64,000 nt of DNA, from contig NZ_CANMLV010000007.1 in NCBI RefSeq assembly GCF_947498825.1, positions 157,451 through 221,450 of the forward strand. Direction: 5' to 3'. Below, one piece after another: positions 48,215-58,304 of the stretch. How positions within the stretch are numbered: position 1 is the first letter of the stretch; each line of letters begins with the position of its first letter. The translations under genes and the position numbers were made by a program. The stretch comes from an uncultured Cedecea sp. Its GTDB lineage: Bacteria > Pseudomonadota > Gammaproteobacteria > Enterobacterales > Enterobacteriaceae. The notes below the pieces were generated by a model that saw only the letters and a list, made by a program, of their open reading frames with translations, was not told the DNA's origin and made no database searches.

Positions 48215-48241
48215 TTCTTACACACACCGGCATGATGCATA

Positions 48242-48973
48242 ATGAATAAAATAGTATTTGTCGAAGACGATCCGGAAATAGGTAGCTTAATTACGACTTA
48301 CCTGGCAAAGCATGATATTGACGTTATTGTTGAAAGTCGTGGGGATCTCGCTGAGGCAGTTATTGAGCAACAGCAACCTGACTTGGTATTACTGGATATC
48401 ATGTTACCGGGTAAAGACGGGATGACCCTATGCCGGGATCTGCGTCCGCGCTGGGAAGGTCCGATAGTGCTATTAACCGCGCTGGATAGCGATATGAATC
48501 ATATTCTGGCGCTGGAAATGGGCGCCAATGATTATCTGCTAAAAACCACCCCACCCGCCGTTTTACTGGCACGTTTGCGCTCACATTTACGTCAGCACAG
48601 CCCAAGTGCTATCACCGCGAATAACGACAAATCGGCCTCCTTGATCCCGCACAAAGCACTCCGTTTTGGCAGTCTCTTTATTGACCCAGTAAACCGCCAG
48701 GTGACGCTTGTTAATGAGAATATCATCTTATCTACTGCCGATTTTGATTTACTTTGGGCACTCGCCACTCATGCAGGCCTGGTTATGGGCCGTGATATCC
48801 TGTTGAAAAATCTACGTGGCGTAAGCTATGACGGACTGGATCGCAGTGTTGATGTCGCAATTTCCAGATTACGCAAGAAATTAAACGACAGCGCAACTGA
48901 ACCTTTTCGTATTAAAACCGTGCGTAATAAAGGCTATTTATTTGCCCCCCATGCCTGGGAAACGGCTCTCTGA
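48242..48973 (+). CDS. rstA: RstA, OmpR-family response regulator
   Basis: 243 residues. Receiver domain with E8-D9-D10 acidic cluster and phospho-acceptor D52 in LVLLDIMLPGKDG, then an OmpR winged helix from about 140 (LRFGSLFIDPVNRQVTLVNENIILSTADFDLLWALATHAG, YDGLDRSVDVAISRLRKKLND). RstAB belongs to the PhoPQ regulon in enterobacteria and acts in acid, iron and biofilm responses. The stop overlaps the rstB ATG by one base. Confidence 0.95.
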   Translation: MNKIVFVEDDPEIGSLITTYLAKHDIDVIVESRGDLAEAVIEQQQPDLVLLDIMLPGKDGMTLCRDLRPRWEGPIVLLTALDSDMNHILALEMGANDYLLKTTPPAVLLARLRSHLRQHSPSAITANNDKSASLIPHKALRFGSLFIDPVNRQVTLVNENIILSTADFDLLWALATHAGLVMGRDILLKNLRGVSYDGLDRSVDVAISRLRKKLNDSATEPFRIKTVRNKGYLFAPHAWETAL

Positions 48974-50313
48974 TGAAGAAACTCTTTATCCAGTTCTATC
49001 TACTGCTGTTTGTTTGCTTCCTGGTAATGACGCTGTTAGTCGGCCTGGTCTATAAATTTACTGCAGAACGGGCGGGTAAAGAGTCGCTGGATGATTTAAT
49101 GAAAAGCTCGCTTTATCTGATGCGCAGTGAGCTTCGGGAGATCCCACCCCGTGACTGGAATAAAACCATTCATGAACTTGATCTTAATTTGTCGTTTAAG
49201 CTCAATATCCAGCCACTGAATAAATTTACTCTCGATGCCGAAAGCATGAAACGGCTACATAATGGCGAGATTATCGCCCTGGATGAAGAGTATACGTTTA
49301 TGCAACGAATACCGCGCAGCCACTATGTTCTTGTGGTAGGCCCGGTGCCTTATCTGCTGTTTCTGCATCAAATTCGTCTATTGGATATTGCCCTTATTGC
49401 ATTTATCGCCTTTTCTCTGGCCTTACCGGTGTTTATCTGGATACGTCCACACTGGAAAGATATGTTAAAACTTGAAAATGCCGCTCAACGCCTGGGTGAA
49501 GGCCACCTGGAAGAACGCGTCTATTTTGATAATACATCGGGATTTACTCGTCTGGGCGTCACCTTTAACCTGATGGCGGATAACATTAATACTTTAATCG
49601 CGAGTAAAAAGCGCCTGATTGACGGTATTGCCCATGAACTCCGTACTCCTCTGGTTCGCCTACGCTACCGTCTCGCGGTGAGTGATAATCTCAGTGAAGA
49701 AGAGTCGTTAGCGTTGAACCGGGATATTAGTCAGCTGGAGTCATTAATCGATGAACTGCTCACTTATGCCCGCCTTGACAGGCCACAGACCGAATTAAAT
49801 CTTGCTGCTGTAAATTTCAGTCAGTGGCTGGTGAGTCATATTGAGGATGTTCGGAAGCTCTTCCCCCAGCAGGACATCAGCCTGGAAACCGATACGACGA
49901 CTGAGGTCGACTATGGCGTGGTGGATTTACGGCTAATGGAGCGCGTCACTGATAATTTGCTGAATAATGCACTGCGTTATAGCCAGCAACGGCTGCGCAT
50001 CAGCTTATGGCGTGACGAAGAAAAGGCCTTCTTACAGGTGGAGGATGACGGCCCTGGCATTCCTGAAAAAGATCGTACCCGAGTACTGGAACCTTTTGTT
50101 CGCCTGGATCCCAGCCGGGACAGAGCTACCGGAGGCTGTGGCCTGGGGCTGGCGATTGTTCACTCTGTGGCGGTCGCCATGCAGGGGGAAGTCATCATTA
50201 CCAGTAGTCCCTTGGGTGGAGCAAGTTTGCGCTTTTGCTGGCCCGTTTGTCACACTATACCGTCAGAAGAGGCGTTGGCTGCCTTGACGTCAGTTCAAAA
50301 ATCCTCGTATTAA
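48973..50313 (+). CDS. rstB: RstB, sensor histidine kinase
   Basis: 446 residues, slightly longer than E. coli RstB at its C-terminus. Membrane helices at about 5-25 and 135-155 flank a periplasmic sensor, then a HAMP domain, H221 in IDGIAHELRTPLVRLRYRL, N box TDNLLNNALRYS, G1 EDDGPGIP and G2 GGCGLGLAIVHSVA. Partner of RstA and coupled to it. The last about 20 residues (PSEEALAALTSVQKSSY) run toward a gene relic and may not be ancestral. Confidence 0.94.
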   Translation: MKKLFIQFYLLLFVCFLVMTLLVGLVYKFTAERAGKESLDDLMKSSLYLMRSELREIPPRDWNKTIHELDLNLSFKLNIQPLNKFTLDAESMKRLHNGEIIALDEEYTFMQRIPRSHYVLVVGPVPYLLFLHQIRLLDIALIAFIAFSLALPVFIWIRPHWKDMLKLENAAQRLGEGHLEERVYFDNTSGFTRLGVTFNLMADNINTLIASKKRLIDGIAHELRTPLVRLRYRLAVSDNLSEEESLALNRDISQLESLIDELLTYARLDRPQTELNLAAVNFSQWLVSHIEDVRKLFPQQDISLETDTTTEVDYGVVDLRLMERVTDNLLNNALRYSQQRLRISLWRDEEKAFLQVEDDGPGIPEKDRTRVLEPFVRLDPSRDRATGGCGLGLAIVHSVAVAMQGEVIITSSPLGGASLRFCWPVCHTIPSEEALAALTSVQKSSY

Positions 50314-50315
50314 GA

Positions 50316-50570
50316 ACCGTTATTGCTGAAGAAGCAGGTGTTCATATTTCCAGCAACAACGTTCAAAATTTAGCGGCCAGACAGTACATTAAATTTGCGC
50401 TAATCCGCCATCTACATTATGCCTTTTCTCAGGTTCTCAATAATCCTGATGAATTTTATCTGTCAGAGGATGGGCAAACATCGAAGCCTATGAAAACCAC
50501 GAGCATTCAGAAACATTTTTAAAGGCCCTGGCAACGGTGGTGAAACATGTACGCATTCTGAATCGCTAAG
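50316..50570 (+). pseudogene. Frameshifted gene relic between rstB and tus
   Basis: Just after rstB, one frame reads TVIAEEAGVHISSNN...YIKFALIRHLHYAFSQVLNNPDEFYLSEDG without stops. Near 50470 the coding-like signal moves to another frame reading ANIEAYENHEHSETFLKAL then [10 protein letters not shown] and a TAA at about 50568. Together they look like one protein of about 85 residues broken by a single frameshift and lacking its start. The family was not recognised. It may be the tail of a gene lost when this junction formed. Confidence 0.35.
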
Positions 50571-50659
50571 GCATTCGCTGTACTGACGCCGCCCCGCCTG
50601 CCTGAACTATTAACAATCAGACGCTGTTGCCAATATTCTCACATTATGTTAAATCTAAC

Positions 50660-50674
50660 AGGATGTTGTAACTA
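50660..50674 (+). other. Replication terminator (Ter) site in the tus leader
   Basis: AGGATGTTGTAACTA differs from the E. coli TerB core (AGTATGTTGTAACTA) at one base and keeps the G:C pair that forms the Tus lock. It ends 13 bp before the tus ATG, overlapping the promoter/leader as TerB does. By comparison with TerB, forks entering from lower coordinates should be blocked. Tus binding here also represses tus. Confidence 0.85.
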
Positions 50675-50687
50675 TTTAGAGGCAATA

Positions 50688-51617
50688 ATGGCAAGCTATG
50701 ACTTGGTTGAACGAATGACCTCCACTTTCCGCACGCTTGAGCATGCCCTGGTGCAGTTTCGCGACGAACTTGAGCAGTTACCGCTGCTGGCTGGTCGGGT
50801 TTTTTCACTGCCTCAGACAGTCAAGGGTAAGGAACATGATCCTGTTTCACAGATTGCAGTAAATCAGCATGTTGGTCAGGCGGCACACAAGATGAGTCAG
50901 GCTCATTTTACGCATTTGTTTATCCAGCAACAGTCAGAGAATATCAGTAGTAAAGTTGCGGTTCGTCTGCCCGGCGTTATTTGTTACAATGTCACTAAAA
51001 AACAACATCAACAGCTAAGCCAGCAAATTACGAATATCAATACTCTGAAAAAAACCTTGGAAGAGATCATTACCGTTGATTCAGGGCTTGGCCCCGCCCA
51101 GCGTTTTGAATGGGTGCATCGTTATATTCCGGGTTTGATTACGCTTAACGCTTACCGCACCATTACTCTGCTCGCCCCACCTGAAACAGTGCGCTTTGGC
51201 TGGGCAAATAAACAAGTGATTAAAAACCTGACCCGAGAACAGGTGCTGGAGAACTTGCATAAGAGTTTAAAAAACTGTCGGGCCGTACCGCCCTGGAGCA
51301 AAGAGCAGTGGGCCGAGCGTTTAGCCCAAGAGATTAACGATATTGCGCGACTACCAGAAAAAACCGTATTAAAAATTAAACGGCCGGTAAAAGTGCAGCC
51401 CGTCGCACGAGTCTGGTATCAGAAAACGCAGAAACAAGTGCAGTATGCCTGCCCTTCCCCCCTGTTAATTCTCTGTCAGCGGGAACTGGGGGAAAGCATC
51501 CCACAAACCGGTGAACTGACAAATTATGATGCAGACAATATTCAATATCGCTATAAACCTGATGCGCAGCCGCTGGAGCTCATTATTCCGCGACTGCACC
51601 TGTACTATCAGCCTTAA
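50688..51617 (+). CDS. tus: Tus, replication terminus site-binding protein
   Basis: 309 residues from [15 protein letters not shown] with AGAGG upstream, the exact E. coli length; a 14-residue extension crosses the Ter site and is rejected. Residues forming the cytosine lock are conserved at the same numbers as in E. coli (I79, F140, H144, G149, L150), as are [25 protein letters not shown] and IIPRLHLYY. It binds Ter and stops DnaB-led forks from one side. Overall only moderately similar to E. coli Tus, a measure of distance. Confidence 0.95.
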   Translation: MASYDLVERMTSTFRTLEHALVQFRDELEQLPLLAGRVFSLPQTVKGKEHDPVSQIAVNQHVGQAAHKMSQAHFTHLFIQQQSENISSKVAVRLPGVICYNVTKKQHQQLSQQITNINTLKKTLEEIITVDSGLGPAQRFEWVHRYIPGLITLNAYRTITLLAPPETVRFGWANKQVIKNLTREQVLENLHKSLKNCRAVPPWSKEQWAERLAQEINDIARLPEKTVLKIKRPVKVQPVARVWYQKTQKQVQYACPSPLLILCQRELGESIPQTGELTNYDADNIQYRYKPDAQPLELIIPRLHLYYQP

Positions 51618-51623
51618 TGTCTT

Positions 51624-51643
51624 CCCCGTCTTGCATGACGGGG
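51624..51643. terminator. Terminator between tus and fumC
   Basis: CCCCGTC - TTGCAT - GACGGGG perfect 7-bp stem, 6 bp after the tus stop, followed by TTT on the + strand. It lies between convergent genes; U-tract short. Confidence 0.6.
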
Positions 51644-51663
51644 TTTAGGAGGACTCTTATCCA

Positions 51664-53061
51664 TTACGAAGACAGGCTACCCACCATTTGCTCCGGACGG
51701 ACCCAGGCATCGAATTCACTGTCGGTCAGATAACCCAATTTCAGGGCAGCCTCTTTCAGAGTCAGCCCTTCTTTATGGGCTTTCTTGGCAATTTCTGCCG
51801 CTTTATCGTAACCAATATGGGTGTTGAGGGCAGTCACCAGCATTAATGACTCATTGAGTAACTGACTAATACGCTCCCGATTTGGTTCAATACCGATAGC
51901 GCAATGGTGATTAAAGCTGTCCATACCGTCAGCCAGCAAGCGTACCGACTGTAAAACATTATGGATAACCATTGGCCGGTACACATTCAGTTCAAAGTTA
52001 CCGGACGCCCCTCCCATATTGACAGCGACATCATTCCCCATCACTTGGCAGCAGAGCATCGTCAAGGCTTCACATTGCGTTGGATTCACCTTTCCAGGCA
52101 TGATTGAGCTGCCCGGCTCATTCTCAGGAATAGAGATTTCACCGATCCCACAACGCGGGCCAGAGGCAAGCCAGCGCACGTCATTGGCTATTTTCATCAA
52201 GGAGGCAGCCAGCCCTTTCAGGGCACCATGGCTATGCACCAACGCATCACAGGTCCCCAGCGCTTCAAACTTATTCGGTGCGGTAATAAAAGACTGTTCA
52301 GTAATATCAGCAAGTTCGCGGGCAACACGCACCGCGTATTCAGGATGGGTATTAAGCCCGGTTCCCACTGCCGTTCCACCGAGTGCCAGTTCACTGAGAT
52401 GCGGTAAACTGTGTTCGATATGACGGAAATTATGTTCCAGCATGGCCACCCAGCCAGAAATTTCCTGCCCTAACGTCAGGGGCGTCGCATCCTGGAGATG
52501 CGTTCGGCCAATTTTGACAATATCCTGGAACTGCTGCGCTTTCCCGGCCAGAGTTGCCGTTAACTCACCCAGTTGCGGCAGCAATTGTTCTCTGATGGCA
52601 ATCACAGCGGCGACATGCATCGCAGTAGGAAAGACATCATTCGAGCTCTGGCTTTTATTCACATCATCATTGGGATGAATCAGACGCGCCATGCCGCGCT
52701 CGCCTCCCAATAATTCGCTGGCCCGGTTCGCCAGCACTTCATTCATATTCATGTTACTTTGTGTGCCCGATCCGGTCTGCCAGACGGCCAATGGAAACTC
52801 ATCCGGATGCTGTCCTGCCAGCACTTCATCTGCCGCCTGAATAATCACACTGGCTTTATCTGTCGGCAACAAGCCTAAATCGGCATTCACTTTAGCCGCT
52901 GCCCGTTTTGTCAGAGCAAGGGCCTGAATGAGTGCAGTCGGCATTTTTTCGGTTGAAATACGGAAATGTTCAAGGGAGCGTTGAGTCTGTGCCCCCCATA
53001 GTTTATCCGCCGGTACATCGATAGGGCCCATTGAGTCTTTTTCACTGCGACTGGATGTCAT
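51664..53061 (-). CDS. fumC: FumC, class II fumarase
   Basis: 465 residues. Class II lyase signature [15 protein letters not shown] with the catalytic serine loop, plus [27 protein letters not shown] and [16 protein letters not shown]. Iron-independent, oxidant-resistant enzyme for fumarate/malate in the TCA cycle, induced by SoxRS in E. coli. Downstream of fumA on the same strand but separated from it by a strong terminator, so it has its own promoter. Confidence 0.96.
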   Translation of the reverse strand: MTSSRSEKDSMGPIDVPADKLWGAQTQRSLEHFRISTEKMPTALIQALALTKRAAAKVNADLGLLPTDKASVIIQAADEVLAGQHPDEFPLAVWQTGSGTQSNMNMNEVLANRASELLGGERGMARLIHPNDDVNKSQSSNDVFPTAMHVAAVIAIREQLLPQLGELTATLAGKAQQFQDIVKIGRTHLQDATPLTLGQEISGWVAMLEHNFRHIEHSLPHLSELALGGTAVGTGLNTHPEYAVRVARELADITEQSFITAPNKFEALGTCDALVHSHGALKGLAASLMKIANDVRWLASGPRCGIGEISIPENEPGSSIMPGKVNPTQCEALTMLCCQVMGNDVAVNMGGASGNFELNVYRPMVIHNVLQSVRLLADGMDSFNHHCAIGIEPNRERISQLLNESLMLVTALNTHIGYDKAAEIAKKAHKEGLTLKEAALKLGYLTDSEFDAWVRPEQMVGSLSS

Positions 53062-53080
53062 GTCTTCTCCTCACGCGATA

Positions 53081-53112
53081 AAAAAAACCGCCCAAAAATT
53101 AACCGGGCGGTT
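53081..53112 (-). terminator. Intrinsic terminator of fumA
   Basis: On the minus strand AACCGCCC pairs with GGGCGGTT, followed by at least six T, starting 7 bp after the fumA stop. It separates fumA from fumC. Confidence 0.88.
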
Positions 53113-53118
53113 AGTTGA

Positions 53119-54765
53119 TTACTTAACGCATTTAGCACACTGAGAGGACTGGATCTGCTGGAAGAAATCATTCCCTTTATCATCCACAAGGATAAATGCC
53201 GGGAAATCCTCAACTTCAATTTTCCAGATAGCTTCCATTCCTAATTCAGGATATTCAATACATTCGAGACTTTTAATGCTGTTCTGTGCCAGTACAGCTG
53301 CCGGACCACCAATGCTTCCGAGGTAGAAACCGCCATGCTTGTGGCAGGCATCGGTCACTTGCTGGCTGCGATTGCCTTTGGCTAACATAATTTTGCTTCC
53401 GCCCTCGGCCTGTAAGGCATCTACATAAGAGTCCATGCGCCCGGCTGTTGTCGGGCCAAGTGAGCCTGAGGCATAACCTTCAGGGGTTTTGGCAGGCCCG
53501 GCATAGTAGATAGGATGATCTTTAACATACTGCGGCAAGCCTTCACCGTTATCGATGCGCTCTTTCAGCTTGGCATGAGCGATGTCGCGCGCCACGATAA
53601 TCGTACCGCTCAATGAAAGACGGGTTGAAACAGGATAAGAAGAGAGCTGAGCGAGGATCTCTGACATCGGGCGGTTTAAATCGACTTTGATCGCTTCGCC
53701 TTCGCCACTCTGGCGCAATGACTCAGGAATATATTTCCCCGGATTATTTTCCAGTTTTTCCAGCCATACGCCCTGCTTGTTGATTTTGGCTTTAATATTA
53801 CGGTCTGCGGAACAAGAAACCCCCATTCCTACCGGACAAGACGCCCCATGGCGCGGCAGGCGGATAACTCGAATATCATGCGCAAAATACTTCCCGCCAA
53901 ACTGCGCGCCTAACCCCAGATTCTGCGCTTCCTCCAGCAGCTCTTGCTCAAGTTCGATATCGCGGAATGCCTGTCCGTGCTCATTACCGGAAGTTGGTAG
54001 TTCGTCGTAATACTTGGTCGAAGCCAGCTTAACGGTCTTCAGCGTTGCTTCTGCTGACGTGCCGCCAATCACAAATGCCACGTGATATGGCGGGCAAGCC
54101 GCAGTCCCCAGGCTACGCATTTTATCCACCAGGTAGTTCTTCAGTTTGCCAGGTGAAAGCAGAGCTTTAGTTTCTTGATACAAATAGGTTTTATTGGCAG
54201 AACCGCCCCCTTTGGCAATACAGAGGAATTTATATTCGTCACCATCAACACTGTAGAGGTCTATTTGTGCGGGTAAGTTCGTGCCAGTGTTAACTTCTCT
54301 GTACATATCCAGCGCCGCATTCTGGGAGTAGCGCAGGTTATCTTCGACAAAGGTGTTATATACCCCTAATGATAAAGCCGCTTCATCACCCCCACCGGTC
54401 CAGACATGTTGCCCTTTTTTACCCATAATGATGGCGGTACCGGTATCCTGACAGGTGGGCAGAATACCTTTGGCTGCAATTTCTGAGTTACGCAGGAATT
54501 GCAGAGCGACATACTTATCGTTTTCGCTGGCTTGTGGATCATTGAGAATATCGGCGACTTGCTGCTGATGTGCGGGGCGTAACATAAAAGAGGCATCATG
54601 GAAGGCATGCTTAGCCAGCAGTGTCAGGGCTTGAGGGTCAACTTTCAAGACTTCGTTGCCATCAAAATCAGCGACCGAAACATAATCACTGGTGAGTAAA
54701 TAGTACTCGGTTTTCTCTTTCTGAAGCGGGAATGGTTCTTGGTAATGAAAGGCTTTATTCGACAT
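53119..54765 (-). CDS. fumA: FumA, class I iron-sulfur fumarase
   Basis: 548 residues from [15 protein letters not shown], the E. coli length; a 16-residue extension is rejected. Cluster cysteines are visible in [17 protein letters not shown] and [13 protein letters not shown]-terminal beta domain with [13 protein letters not shown] and [15 protein letters not shown]. The 4Fe-4S enzyme is the main fumarase under low oxygen and is oxygen-labile. Sequence is close to E. coli FumA/FumB; position next to fumC and manA supports FumA. Confidence 0.95.
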   Translation of the reverse strand: MSNKAFHYQEPFPLQKEKTEYYLLTSDYVSVADFDGNEVLKVDPQALTLLAKHAFHDASFMLRPAHQQQVADILNDPQASENDKYVALQFLRNSEIAAKGILPTCQDTGTAIIMGKKGQHVWTGGGDEAALSLGVYNTFVEDNLRYSQNAALDMYREVNTGTNLPAQIDLYSVDGDEYKFLCIAKGGGSANKTYLYQETKALLSPGKLKNYLVDKMRSLGTAACPPYHVAFVIGGTSAEATLKTVKLASTKYYDELPTSGNEHGQAFRDIELEQELLEEAQNLGLGAQFGGKYFAHDIRVIRLPRHGASCPVGMGVSCSADRNIKAKINKQGVWLEKLENNPGKYIPESLRQSGEGEAIKVDLNRPMSEILAQLSSYPVSTRLSLSGTIIVARDIAHAKLKERIDNGEGLPQYVKDHPIYYAGPAKTPEGYASGSLGPTTAGRMDSYVDALQAEGGSKIMLAKGNRSQQVTDACHKHGGFYLGSIGGPAAVLAQNSIKSLECIEYPELGMEAIWKIEVEDFPAFILVDDKGNDFFQQIQSSQCAKCVK

Positions 54766-55037
54766 TGTTCTCTCACTTACGACAACAGTAACGTTAATAT
54801 TATTGTTCAGCACAGTCTAGAGCGCTGCGTTCAAAACAAGTCGTAATATGCTACACATTTTTTTAACAAAAACTGAGACTAATACGACTTTTTATTGCCT
54901 GGGTTACTTCTCAGCGATTTATTGCTTTAATAGCGATATCTTATCTAAATATTTCAATTTGCTTCCAGAAACAGAGTTCCACCTCCGAGGTCTTTGAAGT
55001 ATGGCAGGTATATCAACACATTATTCATGGAGCGATC

Positions 55038-56213
55038 ATGCAAAAGCTGCGTAATTCTATTCAATATTATGCCTGGGGAAGCCATACTGCCTTAACATCG
55101 CTGTATAGTTACCCTAATCCTGACAATAAGCCCATGGCAGAGCTGTGGATGGGCGCGCATCCCAAGAGTAGTTCATCCTTGATCGATCCACAGGGAGGCG
55201 CAAAACCTCTGCGTGATGTCATTGATGAGAACAAAACAACGCTTTTAGGTAAATCAGTGGCAGAACGCTTTGGCGAGTTGCCCTTCCTGTTTAAAGTACT
55301 GTGTGCGGCACAACCTCTTTCTATTCAAGTTCACCCGAATAAACAATCCGCTGTGGATGGTTTCGCCAAGGAGAATGCCGCTGGTATTCCACTGGATGCG
55401 GCTGAACGTAACTATAAAGATCCGAATCATAAACCTGAGCTGGTCTATGCTCTGACTCCCTTTCTGGCAATGAATGGTTTCCGTGAATTTTCGGAAATTG
55501 TCGCGTTGTTACAACCTGTTTCTGCGGCACATAGTTCGATTAATCGTTTCTTACAACAGCCTGATGAAACCCAGCTTTCGCAACTGTTCGCCAGTCTGCT
55601 TGCATTGGAGGGTGACCAAAAATCTCGCGCTTTAGCGGTCCTCAAATCAGCGCTCAACCACCAGCGCGGTGAGCCTTGGGATACTCTGCGTGCTATTAGT
55701 GGGTTTTATCCTAATGACAGTGGTCTGTTCTCGCCGCTATTGTTAAACGTCGTCAAACTGGCCCCCGGTGAAGCCATGTTCTTGTTTGCAGAAACACCGC
55801 ATGCTTACCTGGATGGCGTGGCGCTGGAGGTTATGGCAAACTCAGATAATGTATTACGTGCAGGGTTGACGCCAAAATATATTGATATTCCTGAACTTAT
55901 TGCTAATGTAAAGTTTGTCGCTAAACCAGAAAACCAGCTGCTTATGCAGCCTGAACAGGTAGATAACAGACTCGACTTCCCGATTCCGGTTGACGATTTT
56001 GCCTTCTCTATTCATACCTTAAAAGAGCAAGCAACACCGTTAAACCAAAACAGTGCTGCGATTGTCTTTTGTATTGAAGGTGAAGCGATACTGACTGACG
56101 CGCAAGAGACGTTAGTTCTGAAAGCGGGCGAGTCAGCGTTTATTGCGGCTAACGACACCACCGTCAGTGCCAGCGGGTATGGTCGTCTGGCACGGGTATA
56201 CAATAAAATTTAG
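55038..56213 (+). CDS. manA: ManA, mannose-6-phosphate isomerase (type I)
   Basis: 391 residues. Zinc-dependent type I PMI with LSIQVHPNKQ (zinc ligands Q/H), YKDPNHKPELVYALTPF (the glutamate ligand), FLFAETPHAYLDGVALEVMANSDNVLRAGLTPKYID containing the third ligand and active-site arginine. It interconverts mannose-6-P and fructose-6-P in the cytoplasm. Divergent from fumA across 272 bp. Confidence 0.96.
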   Translation: MQKLRNSIQYYAWGSHTALTSLYSYPNPDNKPMAELWMGAHPKSSSSLIDPQGGAKPLRDVIDENKTTLLGKSVAERFGELPFLFKVLCAAQPLSIQVHPNKQSAVDGFAKENAAGIPLDAAERNYKDPNHKPELVYALTPFLAMNGFREFSEIVALLQPVSAAHSSINRFLQQPDETQLSQLFASLLALEGDQKSRALAVLKSALNHQRGEPWDTLRAISGFYPNDSGLFSPLLLNVVKLAPGEAMFLFAETPHAYLDGVALEVMANSDNVLRAGLTPKYIDIPELIANVKFVAKPENQLLMQPEQVDNRLDFPIPVDDFAFSIHTLKEQATPLNQNSAAIVFCIEGEAILTDAQETLVLKAGESAFIAANDTTVSASGYGRLARVYNKI

Positions 56214-56248
56214 CCGCCAGCTCCGTGCTTGTTTGCTAAACTGAGCGC

Positions 56249-56265
56249 AGGCTTATTATTTAAGC
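56249..56265 (+). terminator. Hairpin after manA
   Basis: GGCTTA-TTATT-TAAGCC, extendable by outer GCAG/CTGC pairs with mismatches, 35 bp after the manA stop. No T-run. First of three inverted repeats in this gap. Confidence 0.35.
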
Positions 56266-56324
56266 CAACCTGCAAGGCCGAAAATCGGGGACAGCACGGT
56301 GCTGAAACTGAAGTAATTTTAGTC

Positions 56325-56360
56325 GTCAGGTAAGGAAAACCGTGGTTTTCCTTACCTGAC
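56325..56360. repeat. Perfect 17-bp-arm inverted repeat between manA and ydgA
   Basis: GTCAGGTAAGGAAAACC, then GT, then the exact reverse complement. The RNA would form a 16-bp hairpin with a tiny loop; the DNA is nearly a 36-bp palindrome. No U-tract on either side. It lies 84 bp before the ydgA start. Confidence 0.85.
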
Positions 56361-56444
56361 AAGTTGTCTGAACGTCTGTCAGCAGGCGTATTTACTCATC
56401 CGGTAGAGGTGATTACCGGTATTCTCAATATGGAACTTAATACA

Positions 56445-58058
56445 ATGAAAAAATCTCTGGTTGCGGTAGGTGTTATTGTCGCATTGGGCGTGGTATGGAC
56501 GGGGTCATCCTGGTATATCGGTAAGCAACTTGAAGGCCGTATGGCCGAGTTGGTGCAACAGGCCAATAGCGAGTTAACCAAATCTCTCCCGGAGGCAGGG
56601 ATTGTTCTTAGCTACGAAAATTACCAGCGTGGTGTCTTTGAGAGTCAGATGCAGTTAGTTTTAAAAAATGCCTCTGATACCCAAAATTCACTGCTACCCG
56701 CAGGCGAAGCAATCGTATTTAATGAGACCATTACTCATGGTCCACTGCCGGGTCTGAGACATATTAGTTTGATGCCAGCCATGGCTTCTGTTCAGTCTGA
56801 GTTAGCAAAAAACAACATCACTCAACCCCTGTTTAATGTCACAAAAGACCAGTCACCGATTAATGCCGTTACCCAGATAGCCTTTGACGGGGCAACCTCT
56901 TCTGTTATCAACCTGATCCCTGTCGACTACACCAAAGATAAGGACCACGTTGTCTTTAGCGGTAGCACCATAACGGCTGACGTTGATGCGAAAGGCGATA
57001 AGGTTAAATTCGAGCTGAATTCCGCCAACGGTAGCATCGACACTGTCAGTAACATCGGACAACCTGTTAAAGCCACCTTTAACGGTATCAGCCTTGCAAG
57101 TGACTCACAGCTCACCATCGGGGATCTGCGTGTTGGTACACAAAAAGTAGGCATACAGAATCTGACACTGAATGTTGACGGTAAAGAGATGGCTGCATTA
57201 AACGGGCTGATGCTGACGGGCTTAACCGAATTACAGGCAGATAAAAAGAACATTTCTCTGCAAGCCGATTATACCCTTGACTCAGTGAAAGCACAGGGAC
57301 AGGATTTCGGTAGCGGCAAGCTGACCATGAAAGTCAATAATCTGGATGCAGAAGCCTTGGCCACCGTGAGCAAAGTCTACACACAAGAATCCCAGAGACT
57401 GCTTGCAGATCCAGAAACCATGCAAGACCCTGAACTCTATAGCCAGAAAATGGTCGACGCGTTGGTCGCCACTTTCCCACAACTGTTAAAGGGCAATCCA
57501 ACCCTGAGTATTGCACCGTTAAGCTGGAAAAATACCAAAGGCGAAGCGACCTTTAATCTGGCGCTGGCGCTGAAAGAGCCACAACCGACCGATGCCATTC
57601 CAGAGACCGCCGAAGCGATGTTAGGCCAATATTTAACCTCACTGGATACTCGTCTGGTGATTCCTATGGATATGGCTATTCAGCTGGTCAGCCAGGTTGG
57701 ACAACTGGAAGGCGCTACGCCTGAAGAGGCAGAGAAAGCCGCTACTGAGCAAGTGAAAGGTCTGGCTGCGATGGGACAAATGTTCCATATCACTAAAGTT
57801 GAAGATAACAGTATCACTGCAACGCTGACTTTCACAGATGAAAAAGCCGCACTGAACGGCGAGACCGTTCCTCTTGGTGACCTGCTTGGTGCCCTGCCTC
57901 TCGGATTAAGCAGCGAAGAAGAGGAAGACGTACCGGACATGACTGAGCCTAGTGCGGAAACAGAAGCAGAAGCAGAAATGCAAGTAGAACAAGATCCTGA
58001 AGCAACTGCCCCAGCTATTATGGTTCCGGCTGAACCAGAAGATGCTCCACAGCAATAA
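56445..58058 (+). CDS. ydgA: YdgA, DUF945 envelope protein
   Basis: 537 residues from MKKSLVAVGVIVALGVVWTGSSWYIGKQLE, matching the E. coli start; a 27-residue extension is rejected. One N-terminal membrane anchor, the rest periplasmic: SYENYQRGVFESQMQLVLKN, IVFNETITHGPLPG, LTIAPLSWKN-like IAPLSWKNTKGEATFNL. DUF945; function unclear, reported to dimerise in the E. coli inner membrane. It is about 35 residues longer than E. coli YdgA because of a very acidic, Ala/Pro/Glu-rich tail (from about 485). Confidence 0.92.
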   Translation: MKKSLVAVGVIVALGVVWTGSSWYIGKQLEGRMAELVQQANSELTKSLPEAGIVLSYENYQRGVFESQMQLVLKNASDTQNSLLPAGEAIVFNETITHGPLPGLRHISLMPAMASVQSELAKNNITQPLFNVTKDQSPINAVTQIAFDGATSSVINLIPVDYTKDKDHVVFSGSTITADVDAKGDKVKFELNSANGSIDTVSNIGQPVKATFNGISLASDSQLTIGDLRVGTQKVGIQNLTLNVDGKEMAALNGLMLTGLTELQADKKNISLQADYTLDSVKAQGQDFGSGKLTMKVNNLDAEALATVSKVYTQESQRLLADPETMQDPELYSQKMVDALVATFPQLLKGNPTLSIAPLSWKNTKGEATFNLALALKEPQPTDAIPETAEAMLGQYLTSLDTRLVIPMDMAIQLVSQVGQLEGATPEEAEKAATEQVKGLAAMGQMFHITKVEDNSITATLTFTDEKAALNGETVPLGDLLGALPLGLSSEEEEDVPDMTEPSAETEAEAEMQVEQDPEATAPAIMVPAEPEDAPQQ

Positions 58059-58101
58059 GTGATACTAAGAATCAAGTATTTTTAGTTTACTGAGCTTATC
58101 A

Positions 58102-58137
58102 AACACCCTGTAAGCGCCATGCTTCCGGGGTGTTTTG
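58102..58137 (+). terminator. Intrinsic terminator of ydgA
   Basis: ACACCC...GGGGTGT at the base and AAGC-GCCAT-GCTT at the tip with a small internal loop, followed by TTTTGT, about 45 bp after the ydgA stop. Confidence 0.65.
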
Positions 58138-58304
58138 TATCTGTGGAGCCTTAAGTTCATGGCTTTTTTGCGCAAAAACAGCCCATAATTCAAGCTGATT
58201 TCTTGCCCCCCACCTTTTTGTTGCGCAACAGCATTTGTTTCATAGCTATTTATACGCATTTGTTTTTATACTATGCCGCACTTCCTTCAATAAATGAGTG
58301 CACT

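Noticed and set aside
50235..50522. 95-codon frame beginning inside rstB taken as an intact gene
   Set aside because: The start lies within rstB in another frame without a ribosome-binding site, and the coding-like signal shifts frame near 50470; treated as a relic instead.
54992..55012. CTTTGAAGTATGGCAGGTATA before manA, resembling an ERIC end
   Set aside because: Only 21 bp match and no other part of the element is found; may be a remnant but cannot be supported.
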